From Gracilimonas sp. (GTDB lineage Bacteria > Bacteroidota > Rhodothermia > Balneolales > Balneolaceae): a stretch of 64,000 bases of DNA. The position numbers and the translations under genes were made by a program. The notes below the pieces were generated by a model, which saw only the letters and a program-made list of their open reading frames with translations, did no database searches and was not told the origin of the DNA. Positions 36,962-45,260 of this stretch are shown piece by piece. The stretch spans positions 1 to 64,000 of the forward strand of contig JAKURD010000001.1 in NCBI GenBank assembly GCA_022450045.1, read 5' to 3'. How positions within the stretch are numbered: the stretch's first letter is position 1; each line of letters opens with the position of its first letter.

Positions 36962-39028
36962 CTACTTACTTTTTCGCATTTTTCCTTTAAGCAACTGCGC
37001 ATTGAGGGCAACGATGATAGTACTTAGGCTCATAAATACAGCCGCTAAAGCTGGCCCTAGTACAAAGCCACTGGAATACAGCACACCAGCTGCCAGCGGA
37101 ATGGCAATAATATTATAGCCTGTAGCCCAAATTAAGTTTTGAATCATTTTTTTGAACGTAGCCTTACCAAACAAGATTAAATTGGCAATATCTTTTGGGT
37201 TGCTGTTTACCAAGATAATATCGGCTGTTTCGGCAGCAATATCAGAACCTGATCCAACGGCAACGCCAACATCTGCCATTGCCAATGCAGGGGCATCATT
37301 TACACCATCGCCTGTCATGGCAACAAACTCACCTTTATCCTGTAGGTCTTTTACAATTTCTACCTTTTGATGAGGCAATACTTCTGCAAAATAGCCATCC
37401 AAACCAAGTTTATCGCTAACGGCTTTTGCTGTTTTTTCATTGTCACCAGTAGCCATGAATACTTTGATATTGTTCTTTTTAAAAGTCTTGATGGCATCAG
37501 CCGATTCGGGTCTTATCTCATCGGCAAGAGCAATATATCCAGCTAATTCGCCATCGATCAAAACGAATACTACAGTTTCTGCGGCATCACTATAGGCGTC
37601 TTCAGGGATTGTGATTTTTTCATCCCTTAAATATCCGGGGCTCACCACTTTTACCTGTTTACCCTCTACATCGGCTTCGACTCCTTTTCCAGTAATTGAA
37701 TTGAAATTTTCCGGCTTTGGTATGGCGGCATTATCTTCTTTTACTTTCTTAATGATACCTACGGCAATAGGGTGTTCTGAGCTTTGTTCCAAAGCGCTTG
37801 CAAGTCTTAAAACTTCATCAGAGGTGTACTTTTTAATTACAGATTCAATCCGCGTAACACCAAAATCTCCTTTAGTCAACGTCCCTGTTTTATCAAATAG
37901 TAAGGCAGATATTTTACGTGATTCTTCAAAAGCAGTCCTGTTACGGATAAGCAGTCCATTCTGTGCAGAAACAGCCGTGGAAATCGCCACTACTAGAGGA
38001 ATGGCTAAACCCAAAGCATGCGGACAGGCAATGATCATGACCGTAACCATTCGCTCCAGCGCAAATACAAAGGGATATCCTAGCAAAAGCCATACAGCTA
38101 GGGTACTAAAACCTATAAACAGGGCAATATATGTAAGCCATTTTGCAGCTTTATCTGATAGGTTTTGCATTTTTGATTTGGTGCGCTGTGCTTCGTCAAC
38201 CATCTTGATTACCTTGTTGAGGTAGCTGTCTTTACCCGTGTGCACCACTTTAACTTTCAGGGTACTGTTGCCGTTTAAGGAACCACCTATAACCTTGTCG
38301 TCAAATTCTTTTTTTATAGGTTTGGATTCTCCAGTAAGCATGGATTCATTAAGATAACTGGTGCCTTCAATTATTATACCATCCGCAGGAATTTTTTCAC
38401 CGGGCTTAATCAAGATAATATCATCTTTTATAAGATCATCCAGTTTAACGTCTTCAATTGTGTTTCCTACCACTTTATGCGCTTCGGAGGGCAGCATACT
38501 TACCAACAGTTGTAAAGCCTTGGATGCACCAAGTACAGATTTCATTTCGAGCCAATGCCCCAGCAGCATAATGTCTATCAGGGTAACCAACTCCCAGAAA
38601 AAATCTTCTCCCCTTAATCCAAATACCGTGGCAGAACTATAAAAATAGGCTACACTTATGGCCATGGATATAAGAGTCATCATTCCGGGTCCCTTGACTT
38701 TCATTTCGCCCCAGAAACCTTTTAAAAATGGCCATGCTCCCCAGAAATAAACAAAGGACGAGAGCACAAAAAGGATGTAGGAATTACCGGGGAGCAGATA
38801 GTCATACCCAAAGAATTCCTGGATCATCGGCGAAAAGAAAAGGATAGGAATACTTATGATTGTTGAAATCCAGAACCGTTTTCTAAAATCGGCTACCATC
38901 ATTTTATGATGGTCGTGTCCTGCCATTCCCATCGGTGCATTTGCATCATGACCGGAATGACCTCCGTTTCCATGATCCATTTTTGAATGGTCTGTTTTTT
39001 TATGTTGTTGATGCTCGTGATTTTCCAT
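36962..39028 (-). CDS. copB: Copper-translocating P-type ATPase, CopB type
   Basis: 688 residues. His/Met-rich N-terminus (KKTDHSKMDHGNGGHSGHD...) instead of an HMA domain, TGES in the actuator domain, CPH in the ion-binding helix (MIIACPHALGLAIPL), DKTGTLT phosphorylation site, SEHPIAVGI, and TGDGVNDAPALAMADVGVAV. CPH places it in the P1B-3 (CopB) group, which exports copper or silver. It is 12 bases behind the PPK2 gene and belongs to the operon read from promoter P9. Confidence 0.93.
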   Translation of the reverse strand: MENHEHQQHKKTDHSKMDHGNGGHSGHDANAPMGMAGHDHHKMMVADFRKRFWISTIISIPILFFSPMIQEFFGYDYLLPGNSYILFVLSSFVYFWGAWPFLKGFWGEMKVKGPGMMTLISMAISVAYFYSSATVFGLRGEDFFWELVTLIDIMLLGHWLEMKSVLGASKALQLLVSMLPSEAHKVVGNTIEDVKLDDLIKDDIILIKPGEKIPADGIIIEGTSYLNESMLTGESKPIKKEFDDKVIGGSLNGNSTLKVKVVHTGKDSYLNKVIKMVDEAQRTKSKMQNLSDKAAKWLTYIALFIGFSTLAVWLLLGYPFVFALERMVTVMIIACPHALGLAIPLVVAISTAVSAQNGLLIRNRTAFEESRKISALLFDKTGTLTKGDFGVTRIESVIKKYTSDEVLRLASALEQSSEHPIAVGIIKKVKEDNAAIPKPENFNSITGKGVEADVEGKQVKVVSPGYLRDEKITIPEDAYSDAAETVVFVLIDGELAGYIALADEIRPESADAIKTFKKNNIKVFMATGDNEKTAKAVSDKLGLDGYFAEVLPHQKVEIVKDLQDKGEFVAMTGDGVNDAPALAMADVGVAVGSGSDIAAETADIILVNSNPKDIANLILFGKATFKKMIQNLIWATGYNIIAIPLAAGVLYSSGFVLGPALAAVFMSLSTIIVALNAQLLKGKMRKSK

Positions 39029-39040
39029 AATGTTTGGCTA

Positions 39041-39772
39041 TTAGGTAGTGGGGTATTTTAAATTGTGTTTTTCAAGATGTTCGGTAAGTATATTGGCAAC
39101 ATAATAGTTGCGAAACCAACGTTTATCAGCCGGGACAATATGCCAGGAAGGTTGGTCACAATTATTTATAAGCATGGTATAAGCATCTCGGTAAGCGTCC
39201 CATTGTCTGGCTGATTGTTCATCTTCTATACTATATTTCCAGCGTTTATGTGGTTTGGAGAGCCGTTCGCTTATCCGTTTTTTTTGTTCTTCCTGTGAAA
39301 TATGGAGAAAGAATTTTAATACATGAATGTTGTTCTGTACCAAGTGCTGCTCCAGGCTTTTAAGAAGCCGGCACCGGTGATGGATAACTTCTTCCGGCAG
39401 AGAGCGGTTGACCAACGGGAACAGGATATCTTCGTAATAAGAACGGTTAAATACTTCGATCATTCTTTTGGCAGGGAGGTGGGGATACACGCGCCACAAA
39501 AAATCGTGGGACAGCTCTTCTTCCGTTGGTGCTTTAAAGGATTTTACCTGTATTCCCTGTGGGTTCATACTGCTAAAGGCATGACGGATGGTGCCATCTT
39601 TGCCGGAGGTGTCCATTCCCTGCAGGATAATGAGCAATCCATAACGCCCATCGGCATAAAATTTGTTCTGAAGTTCAAAAAGTTCCTTTCGCAACTTCGA
39701 TAGACTTTTTTTTGCCTCACCTTTTGAAATGTTAGATGGCGGTTTAGTTGAAATTGTATTTAAATCTATCAC
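39041..39772 (-). CDS. ppk2: Polyphosphate kinase 2 family protein
   Basis: 243 residues, a single PPK2 domain. Walker-type loop ILQGMDTSGKDGTIRHAFSS, lid region, and WRVYPHLPAKRMIEVFNRSYYED match polyphosphate:nucleotide phosphotransferases, which use polyphosphate to phosphorylate ADP, GDP or AMP. Which class (I-III) cannot be told by eye. It sits between the site-2 protease and CopB genes. Polyphosphate metabolism next to copper export fits polyphosphate's role in metal tolerance. Confidence 0.88.
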   Translation of the reverse strand: MIDLNTISTKPPSNISKGEAKKSLSKLRKELFELQNKFYADGRYGLLIILQGMDTSGKDGTIRHAFSSMNPQGIQVKSFKAPTEEELSHDFLWRVYPHLPAKRMIEVFNRSYYEDILFPLVNRSLPEEVIHHRCRLLKSLEQHLVQNNIHVLKFFLHISQEEQKKRISERLSKPHKRWKYSIEDEQSARQWDAYRDAYTMLINNCDQPSWHIVPADKRWFRNYYVANILTEHLEKHNLKYPTT

Positions 39773-39801
39773 TTTTATAAAATTATAAATTGTGTTTGAA
39801 G

Positions 39802-40893
39802 TTAATGTCTGTGCCGGGGAGCGGTACCAGCCTCGTTTTGTTCAAGTAGTTTAATCAAGTCCTTGTAATATATGACTCCCACAAGACGATCTTCATCCAG
39901 CACGGGAAAAATATGTTGCCCGGATTGCTGAACCTGCGGTAATAACTCATAAATAAGTGTGTCCAGAGTCAGAGTTTGTATCTGTTCTTTCACAAGATTT
40001 ATTACGGGATTATCAAAATGACCTTTTTGCATCTCTTCGATAATTAGCTTGTAGGATGCGATCCCCATAAAGCGCTCTTCATCAGTTACAACCAGCTCCG
40101 GTTCCCTACTTTCCATAAAAGCGGCTGCCGCCTTTGATACGGAAGCTGTTTGGGAAAGCGCCAAATAATCGGTTTTCATCAGGTCTTGCACCTTTATCTC
40201 TCGCAAAGATTCAGTGGTCACAACCTGTTTGGCTTCAGCCCCTGCTCCCAAAAATACAAAGATCCCTATAAACAGTAGCCAGGGATTGTAAAACAGACCA
40301 AAAAAGACAAATCCAATTGCTAAAAGCTGTCCTACGGAGGCAGCAATTCGGGTAGCTTTTCCTCTTTTCATTTTAAAGGCCAGAAGAGCCCTGAGCACGC
40401 GTCCGCCGTCCATTGGAAAAGCCGGTATCAGGTTAAACAGCACCAGAATAATATTGATCACCAGTAGATCTGCCAGAAAATTTGCGCCGGTAATATGATG
40501 CCCCAGCTCCATATCCGTTTGACCAATCAACAGCATGATAAGGTATAAGCCAGCTGCAATAGCTACGTTAACCGCCGGGCCTGCAATCGCTACCACCAGT
40601 TCCTCTTTGGGATCTTCGGGCATACTTTCCAGCCGGGCCACGCCGCCGATTGGTAACAGGTTAATATCCCGTGTTCCGATACCATAGCGCCGGGCAGCGA
40701 GAGCATGACCAAACTCATGCAGGGTCACGCAAGAAAAAAGGGCTACAAGAAAAAGGAGTCCCATTGCTATCTCAAAAAGCCCGTGCCCCTGCCGCAGGTG
40801 CATCCAGGAAAACCAGATGATTAGCAGAATGAAGGTCCAGTGAATAAAGACTTTGATACCCGCCGGTTTCCCAATATAAAGTGACCATTTCAT
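39802..40893 (-). CDS. Site-2 protease family (M50B) membrane protease with CBS domains
   Basis: 363 residues from ATG 40891-40893 (MKWSLYIGKPAGIKVFIHWT), preferred over the ATG 51 bases upstream because it gives the family's usual N-terminus. HEFGH zinc motif (VTLHEFGHALAARRYG), second active-site motif LIPAFPMDGGRVLRA with Asp, about six helices, then two C-terminal CBS repeats (IKVQDLMKTDYLALSQTASV and QIQTLTLDTLIYELL). It cleaves membrane-embedded substrates such as anti-sigma factors; CBS domains bind adenine nucleotides. 59 bases separate it from the 45-aa gene. Confidence 0.9.
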   Translation of the reverse strand: MKWSLYIGKPAGIKVFIHWTFILLIIWFSWMHLRQGHGLFEIAMGLLFLVALFSCVTLHEFGHALAARRYGIGTRDINLLPIGGVARLESMPEDPKEELVVAIAGPAVNVAIAAGLYLIMLLIGQTDMELGHHITGANFLADLLVINIILVLFNLIPAFPMDGGRVLRALLAFKMKRGKATRIAASVGQLLAIGFVFFGLFYNPWLLFIGIFVFLGAGAEAKQVVTTESLREIKVQDLMKTDYLALSQTASVSKAAAAFMESREPELVVTDEERFMGIASYKLIIEEMQKGHFDNPVINLVKEQIQTLTLDTLIYELLPQVQQSGQHIFPVLDEDRLVGVIYYKDLIKLLEQNEAGTAPRHRH

Positions 40894-40952
40894 GGCAGTG
40901 TTCTTTCTATAAGTGATTATATATATAAAAAAATAATTTGTCATATTTGTAT

Positions 40953-41090
40953 TTAATACATGTCAATGTTACGAGTATCTGGATGATTTTTATTACTTAC
41001 CTTAACTGGAACTTTCCGTAGCTCAGTCTTTCCAAGTAGTTGATCAAGTTTATCAGTAAGATCACGGAGTAGGTTTTTCAAGGTTTCCAT
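40953..41090 (-). CDS. Small conserved-looking protein (45 aa), unknown function
   Basis: ATG at 41088-41090, stop at 40953-40955. The product begins METLKNLLRDLTDKLDQLLG and continues KTELRKVPVKVSNKNHPD; the first half is amphipathic and charged. No family recognised. Its main support is context: a TTAAGC/TTCAGC direct-repeat promoter lies 46-78 bases upstream, and it is followed on the same strand by the site-2 protease, PPK2 and CopB. Could be a short leader gene or a spurious frame. Confidence 0.4.
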   Translation of the reverse strand: METLKNLLRDLTDKLDQLLGKTELRKVPVKVSNKNHPDTRNIDMY

Positions 41091-41135
41091 ATCAATTATT
41101 GTTGATTGAATTAATGATTGTCAAGTTCTTTATAG

Positions 41136-41168
41136 AACATACGCAGGCCTTGCTGAAATGAAGCTTAA
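41136..41168 (-). promoter_or_regulatory. Direct-repeat promoter P9 (45-aa/protease/PPK2/CopB operon)
   Basis: Minus strand: TTAAGC (41163-41168), 5 bases, TTCAGC (41152-41157, one mismatch), 10 bases, TATGTT (41136-41141). Weakest of the nine but with the same spacing. Confidence 0.5.
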
Positions 41169-41216
41169 AACGGTGGGCGTTCTTGTATTTTTTTCGCATC
41201 AGGTTATCTCTCCTTG

Positions 41217-41916
41217 TCAGGCATGTTTCAGCTTATGCCATGTAAGGTATTCGTATAAACTTGATCAGTACATGCCAAAAGTAAAGGTAAAAAGATACTC
41301 TTCCAGCGGGATCCTGACGATCACCAAACCGGACAATTTTTCAAGCGTCCAGACGTGTTCTACATAGTCAGGAAAGACCATGTTCAAACTGGTAAAATAG
41401 ATGAAATACAATCCTGTAAAGAGCAAGCCGCTGATCCAGATTTTGCGGATCAGATCGGGCCGGCAGATCATAGCAGATATCCCACCAATGAACATGGCAA
41501 TTGAACCGTAATAAATATGATTGAGCGGTGTAAATAAAGCAAGGATGAGAAAAACAACGGGTGGGGCGAACAGGCTCAGCAAATGAAATCGGTGGCGTTT
41601 ATGTCCGCGATCTTCAATGGGTATGCCGATGGTTACCACCGGTGTAATCATTTTGTACAGCACCGCTCCAATTCCACCGATCGCAAACGAAAAAATAAGA
41701 CTTTCGATATCAAATCCTGTTTTTTTCTGCAAGATTGAACAGGGAGGGGGGCGTCCAGTATTCGGGCACAAAGAGCGGTTCGGTAAGTCCCATAGGCATA
41801 GTCCACAGGCTTACTTTTAACATTTCTGCTCTGATGGGCTTTTTATAAACGAAGATGACACTACACAACAGTAGGATGAGGAGAGACCATATAAACCAAA
41901 CGTATTGCATGTCCAT
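41217..41916 (-). pseudogene. Lycopene cyclase domain protein, disrupted twice
   Basis: Begins MDMQYVWFIWSLLILLLCSV and has VPEYWTPPSLFNLA, typical of lycopene cyclase-domain proteins, then breaks in a run of seven A's near 41730: the next codons in the other frame continue KTGFDIESLIFSFAIGGIG to PLEEYLFTFTFGMY. A TGA at 41265-41267 then stands where Trp is expected; beyond it the frame reads SSLYEYLTWHKLKHA to a real stop at 41217-41219. The domain has about six helices and cyclises lycopene. With an indel and a nonsense change the gene is dead. Downstream promoter P9 overlaps its 3' flank. Confidence 0.75.
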
Positions 41917-41994
41917 ATTTGTACCAATTTTCAGGAACAGGAGATACAGTTAACCTAAGTTCAATTAAAAAGTAGGTTCTGTCATAGGCAAGAT

Positions 41995-42088
41995 GGTCAT
42001 TTCGCAGCGAATGCCCGAAATCTAATTGTTTTTTACGTATCTATGATTGAATTACCGGCAATACTAAGATCCCTGCCTTCGCAGGGAT
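41995..42088. repeat. REP-like repeat copy 1
   Basis: Starts GGTCATTTCGCAGCGAATGC and continues CCGAAATCT (41995-42023); a hairpin ATCCCTGC-CTTC-GCAGGGAT at 42069-42088 follows. A second copy with the same start and a variant hairpin lies at 56316-56409. Such GTCATTTCG repeats are, to my knowledge, common in Bacteroidota intergenic DNA. The rest of 41917-42398 shows no gene. Confidence 0.6.
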
Positions 42089-42398
42089 GACTTTTTAGGC
42101 ATTTTTCAAGCTATCAATAATCGAGCTCAGGTAGTTATTACTCTTCCTCTTTACTATGCAACCCAGGACAAGGTTGTAAAATGTCAAAAAATACATTTAA
42201 TGGCGGGAAGCTCATGCGAATTATTTGTTCTACATCCATTCACTCCATGCAATAAGGCTGTTTAAAAAAAATGGGCTCCCTCTCTTCCTAATATGACCAT
42301 CAGAATGATGCTACCGAAATCAAGAACAGCACTGATAGTTTCAACGGCTATTCCCAATTTTTAATGCATAGCTTTTCCATAATTTTTGCTCCAATATG

Positions 42399-42587
42399 TT
42401 AATGTTGGCGAACACCCTGACCTGGTCTTCTCCGATGATGACCGATCATTAGAATATGGCAAGCAAGCATAGCTACAATTGCTATTGCAGTTGTTATCCC
42501 CTCATTTAAACCAAGCGCCGGAGCGATGAAGAGAAACAAAAATACGGTGCCGCACCCAATTATCATCCACAAAATGTGCTTATTCAT
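42399..42587 (-). CDS. Small two-helix membrane protein, DUF2933-like
   Basis: 62 residues: MNKHILWMIIGCGTVFLFLF, a second helix (ITTAIAIVAMLACHILMIGH) and a basic HHRRRPG tail. DUF2933 and similar peptides are common in copper/heavy-metal clusters. No enzymatic motif. It follows the Met-rich gene by 109 bases on the same strand. Confidence 0.6.
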   Translation of the reverse strand: MNKHILWMIIGCGTVFLFLFIAPALGLNEGITTAIAIVAMLACHILMIGHHRRRPGQGVRQH

Positions 42588-42696
42588 ACTCTTAATGAGT
42601 CTTATAGTTTAAGAGCTATCGTTATATGTAAAAGTACCTCACCAAATAAATCTTAAGATACCCGGATGCGGATGGCTCATGATCTATTGAGTTTAA

Positions 42697-43173
42697 TCAA
42701 TTATGATGCTCTTGATGTTCGCTGCCATTTTTATTTGGCTTTTTCATGCCCTGATGGTCCATCTTGTTTCCCTGCATCATCTGCATGCACATCATATTCA
42801 TATTCATTTTCATCATGGATGAATCACCCATCATGTTCATCATTTTGGAGTGATCCATATTACCGTCCATCATAGACTGCATCATTTCCATGTGCTTTTG
42901 CATGCGCTCTTTCATTTCAGGATTATTCATCATTTTTTGCATATTGCCCATCATCATGGTGCTGTCCATTTTCATGGTACCCATCATTTTTTGCATTATC
43001 TGCTTGCGCATTTCGGGGTTTTGTGCCATATGATCCATCATCATCGAGCGCATGGTAGAATCCTGCATCATTTCCTGCATCTGTTGTTTTTTCTGATTCA
43101 TATCCTGCTGTTGAGCATAGCCCATTCCCGCAGAAAAAAGAAGTATGGTAAGCGTAAGAATAAGTGTTTTCAT
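42697..43173 (-). CDS. Exported Met-rich putative copper-binding protein
   Basis: 158 residues with a signal peptide (MKTLILTLTILLFSAGMGYA) and an extremely Met-rich mature part: I count 46 Met in the whole protein, in runs such as MQEMM, SMMMDHM, TMMMGNMQKMM, plus a His tail. Periplasmic Met-clusters bind Cu(I) or Ag(I), as in CopA/PcoA-type and CusF-like proteins. There is no known catalytic domain. It is followed by a P-II gene upstream and DUF2933 downstream, all minus strand, driven by promoter P8. Copper buffering is inferred from composition and the nearby copB. Confidence 0.75.
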   Translation of the reverse strand: MKTLILTLTILLFSAGMGYAQQQDMNQKKQQMQEMMQDSTMRSMMMDHMAQNPEMRKQIMQKMMGTMKMDSTMMMGNMQKMMNNPEMKERMQKHMEMMQSMMDGNMDHSKMMNMMGDSSMMKMNMNMMCMQMMQGNKMDHQGMKKPNKNGSEHQEHHN

Positions 43174-43220
43174 AAGGGTGGTGGTTTATAGTTTATGATT
43201 TTAGTTTTTAATATTCTTTT

Positions 43221-43561
43221 TCAAAGAAGGACTTCCGGTCCTCTTGTACCATCTTTTATGCGTACAGCTTCTTCAATTGGAGATATAAAAATTATTCCGT
43301 CTCCTTCTGATCCAGTAGAAGCCTTCTGTTGAATAATATCCGCAATTTTTGAGGCATCTTCGTCCTGAATGGCAATTTCGATTTTACCACTTCTGCATGC
43401 ATCGCTGGAAAGTCTAACGAACCATGTTCTTTCGTGGGATCGACATATCTATCGGTACCCTCACCTCTATATACCGTCATACCAGCTACTCCATGATGCC
43501 GTAATTCTTTACAAATTTCTTCAAGTAAAATGGGCCTGATTAAAATTTTTAGCAGCTTCAT
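43221..43561 (-). pseudogene. P-II family regulator-like protein, frameshifted
   Basis: ATG 43559-43561 (MKLLKILIRPILLEEICKEL) gives the P-II start; HGVAGMTVYRGEGTD is the T-loop region, shorter and different from GlnB. At 43381-43385 one A is missing, turning GTAAAAATC into GTAAAATC; the other frame continues IEIAIQDEDASKIADII, then GDGIIFISPIEEAVRIKDGT and ends RGPEVLL at 43221-43223. Restored length is about 113 residues. P-II relatives occur beside copper RND pumps in this group; a metal-linked role is inferred. A single-base error is possible. Confidence 0.65.
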
Positions 43562-43631
43562 GGCATTGAGCTTTGTGTTAATAACGGGATGAAACACCAA
43601 TAACAAAATCTTTGATCTTTCATCTGATTCC

Positions 43632-43663
43632 ATAATAAGAATCCTTGCTTAAATTAAGCTTAA
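43632..43663 (-). promoter_or_regulatory. Direct-repeat promoter P8 (P-II/Met-rich operon)
   Basis: Minus strand: TTAAGC (43658-43663), 5 bases, TTAAGC (43647-43652), 9 bases, TATTAT (43632-43637), 71 bases before the P-II start. Confidence 0.65.
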
Positions 43664-44337
43664 ATGATCAGCTAAGAATTTAGACACAGGGCCAACCGGT
43701 TCGAAGAATGAGAATGTATCAGAAATTTTAGCGCTATTGTATTGTAAGGAAGCTGAAATCCCAACCTCTCGTACGTTATCTGGGTGCGACACTAAGCCGT
43801 TACTACCTGGATTGAGAAAGGATTCCACACAGCTGAGGCCAGCTATATGGCAGGGCATTATAGTCAGAAAATGGCGAAAATATATACGCATTTATCCATA
43901 ACTAGTGTTGAGTCATGTATGAAATGTCGGCAAAGAGTTGCAACCCCTTGTCTCAGATTACACTTCCATTCCCATAGCCTAATCACATTAAGTACCTATT
44001 CCCTGTTCGGATTGGCAACAGGTAACCACCAGCTGGTATTCTATCCGGCAATTGAACATGAACTTGACATTAGATTGAAAGTTGAAATAATGGTTCTATA
44101 GCAATAATAAGGGGTTACATGGAATTGGCAGAGAAGTCTTAGCAAATAACAGCGATTTGTTTGAACAGCAATATTATTTCAAACCATAGCATGGGTTCGG
44201 TGGACCCAACACTTATACTCATATCTTTATTAAAATAAGCACGTGGGAATGATTAGTATTGCCTGCCAAATCAAAGAATAAGATGTGAAGACATTCAATA
44301 ATTGAGAAAATAATTCTAAATAGTTCAAACTAAACCA
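43664..44337. other. Gene-free stretch with possible recombinase scrap
   Basis: No intact gene. At 43862-43912 the plus strand reads SQKMAKIYTHLSITSVES, faintly like the last part of a tyrosine recombinase (…IYTHLS…), but the Arg/His residues before it cannot be aligned. A second short frame to 44101 matched nothing. Confidence 0.3.
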
Positions 44338-44382
44338 CTCTGCACTGAAAGTGCAGAGGTTTGGGTTGGGACTGAAAGTCCC
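44338..44382. repeat. IS200-type end hairpins
   Basis: CTCTGCAC-TGAAA-GTGCAGAG (44338-44358) and GGGACT-GAA-AGTCCC (44368-44382) lie directly behind the transposase stop. Imperfect subterminal hairpins at the right end are what IS200/IS605-type transposases recognise as folded single strands. Confidence 0.65.
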
Positions 44383-44387
44383 GGTTC

Positions 44388-44803
44388 TCATTCCAAAATG
44401 AAATCTGAGTTATCTTCATCATTTTTGTTTCTATGGTGCTCTAAGTATTGTTGAACCATCTCATCAGTTATATTTCCGGTGCTCCAGGCTCCATAGCCCA
44501 TCGCCCAAAAATGCTTACCCCAGTATTTGTTTTGCAGGTGGAGAAACTCCTTTTTTAAAATACGCGAACTTCCTCCTTTCATCCGTTGACTAATCGATAC
44601 CCGTGGTGGATACTCTATATGTATGTGAACATGATCTTTACTTACTACCCCTTCAGAATCTGTACCTCTTCCCCTTCGCACACCTGAATGATCAACTCTC
44701 GACAACGCTTCTGTACATCTCCCTGTAGTACATGATACCGGTATTTAGTAACCCATACTATGGGACAGATCAAACGACTTACCGTATGGCTGCCCCTTCG
44801 CAT
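44388..44803 (-). pseudogene. IS200/IS605-type transposase TnpA, frameshifted (remnant B)
   Basis: ATG 44801-44803 opens MRRGSHTVSRLICPIVWVTK, followed by RYHVLQGDVQKRCRELIIQV. In GGGG near 44648 one G seems lost; the other frame continues VVSKDHVHIHIEYPPRVSIS (HxH motif), GKHFWAMGYGAWSTGNI (with the catalytic Tyr region) and ends NSDFILE. About 138 residues when restored, the usual size. The element disrupts the 5' side of the lipoprotein remnant next to it. Confidence 0.75.
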
Positions 44804-44905
44804 TCCTTTTTCCATAATCCTAAAATACCCTCTTTTAGATTTTTTCGGAATACTAAAGTGCAGGGTCTTAAACCCTCGGCTGGGACCAATAAAGGGAACC
44901 AGCCT

Positions 44906-45190
44906 ATTTTTTTAGCTATTGTAATAACTACTCTTTTGATCGCAGGTTGCGAGCAAAATTTTGTTAAAGACTGGGACGATGAATCTAAGGAGATAACCGC
45001 CGCTATGGGCGTGGTTCCCGACTCCCTGCGCTCCATTCACCTAGTACGCTGGAACAAAGAGGCTGAACCCCGAGAACTGAAAACCGTCGAGGCCCTCATG
45101 GAGGCTCGATCTAATGGAGAAATTACAACTGAGGAGACCGGTATTGTGATAAATATTCCGGTGCTGGTTTGGCCGGTCGGGCACCGGTAA
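44906..45190 (+). pseudogene. Lipoprotein gene, 5' end lost at the IS200 junction
   Basis: The frame reads IFLAIVITTLLIAGCEQNFV, a lipoprotein signal with LIAGC lipobox, then AAMGVVPDSLRSIHLVRWNK and VLVWPVGHR to a stop at 45188-45190. No in-frame ATG, GTG or TTG lies in a good place before the signal; upstream is the end of the IS200-type element. The mature part, about 80 residues, matched no family I know. It directly precedes the mercury genes. Confidence 0.4.
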
Positions 45191-45198
45191 ATTATTAC

Positions 45199-45230
45199 TT
45201 GACTCTTGGGTATGGTACAGGCCTTATATT
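45199..45230 (+). promoter_or_regulatory. Candidate MerR-type promoter with 20-bp spacer
   Basis: TTGACT (45199-45204) and TATATT (45225-45230) are 20 bases apart. MerR-family promoters are known for 19-20 bp spacing that the regulator corrects by twisting DNA. The sequence between (GGGTATGGTACAGG) is at best weakly dyad-symmetric. It lies 31 bases before the MerT-like gene. Confidence 0.4.
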
Positions 45231-45260
45231 GTCTAATAGAATATAGAACCGTTATTTATT

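Noticed and set aside
42630..42660. Tenth candidate TTAAGC-type promoter before the DUF2933-like gene
   Set aside because: Minus strand gives TTAAGA-N5-TTGGTG with a poor -10; too degenerate to count.
42850..43191. His-rich plus-strand frame opposite the Met-rich protein
   Set aside because: CAT codons are simply the complement of ATG runs; the minus strand has the signal peptide and context.
43847..44101. Possible tyrosine recombinase tail (IYTHLS)
   Set aside because: Only about 17 residues look similar; the catalytic Arg-His-Arg box cannot be placed.
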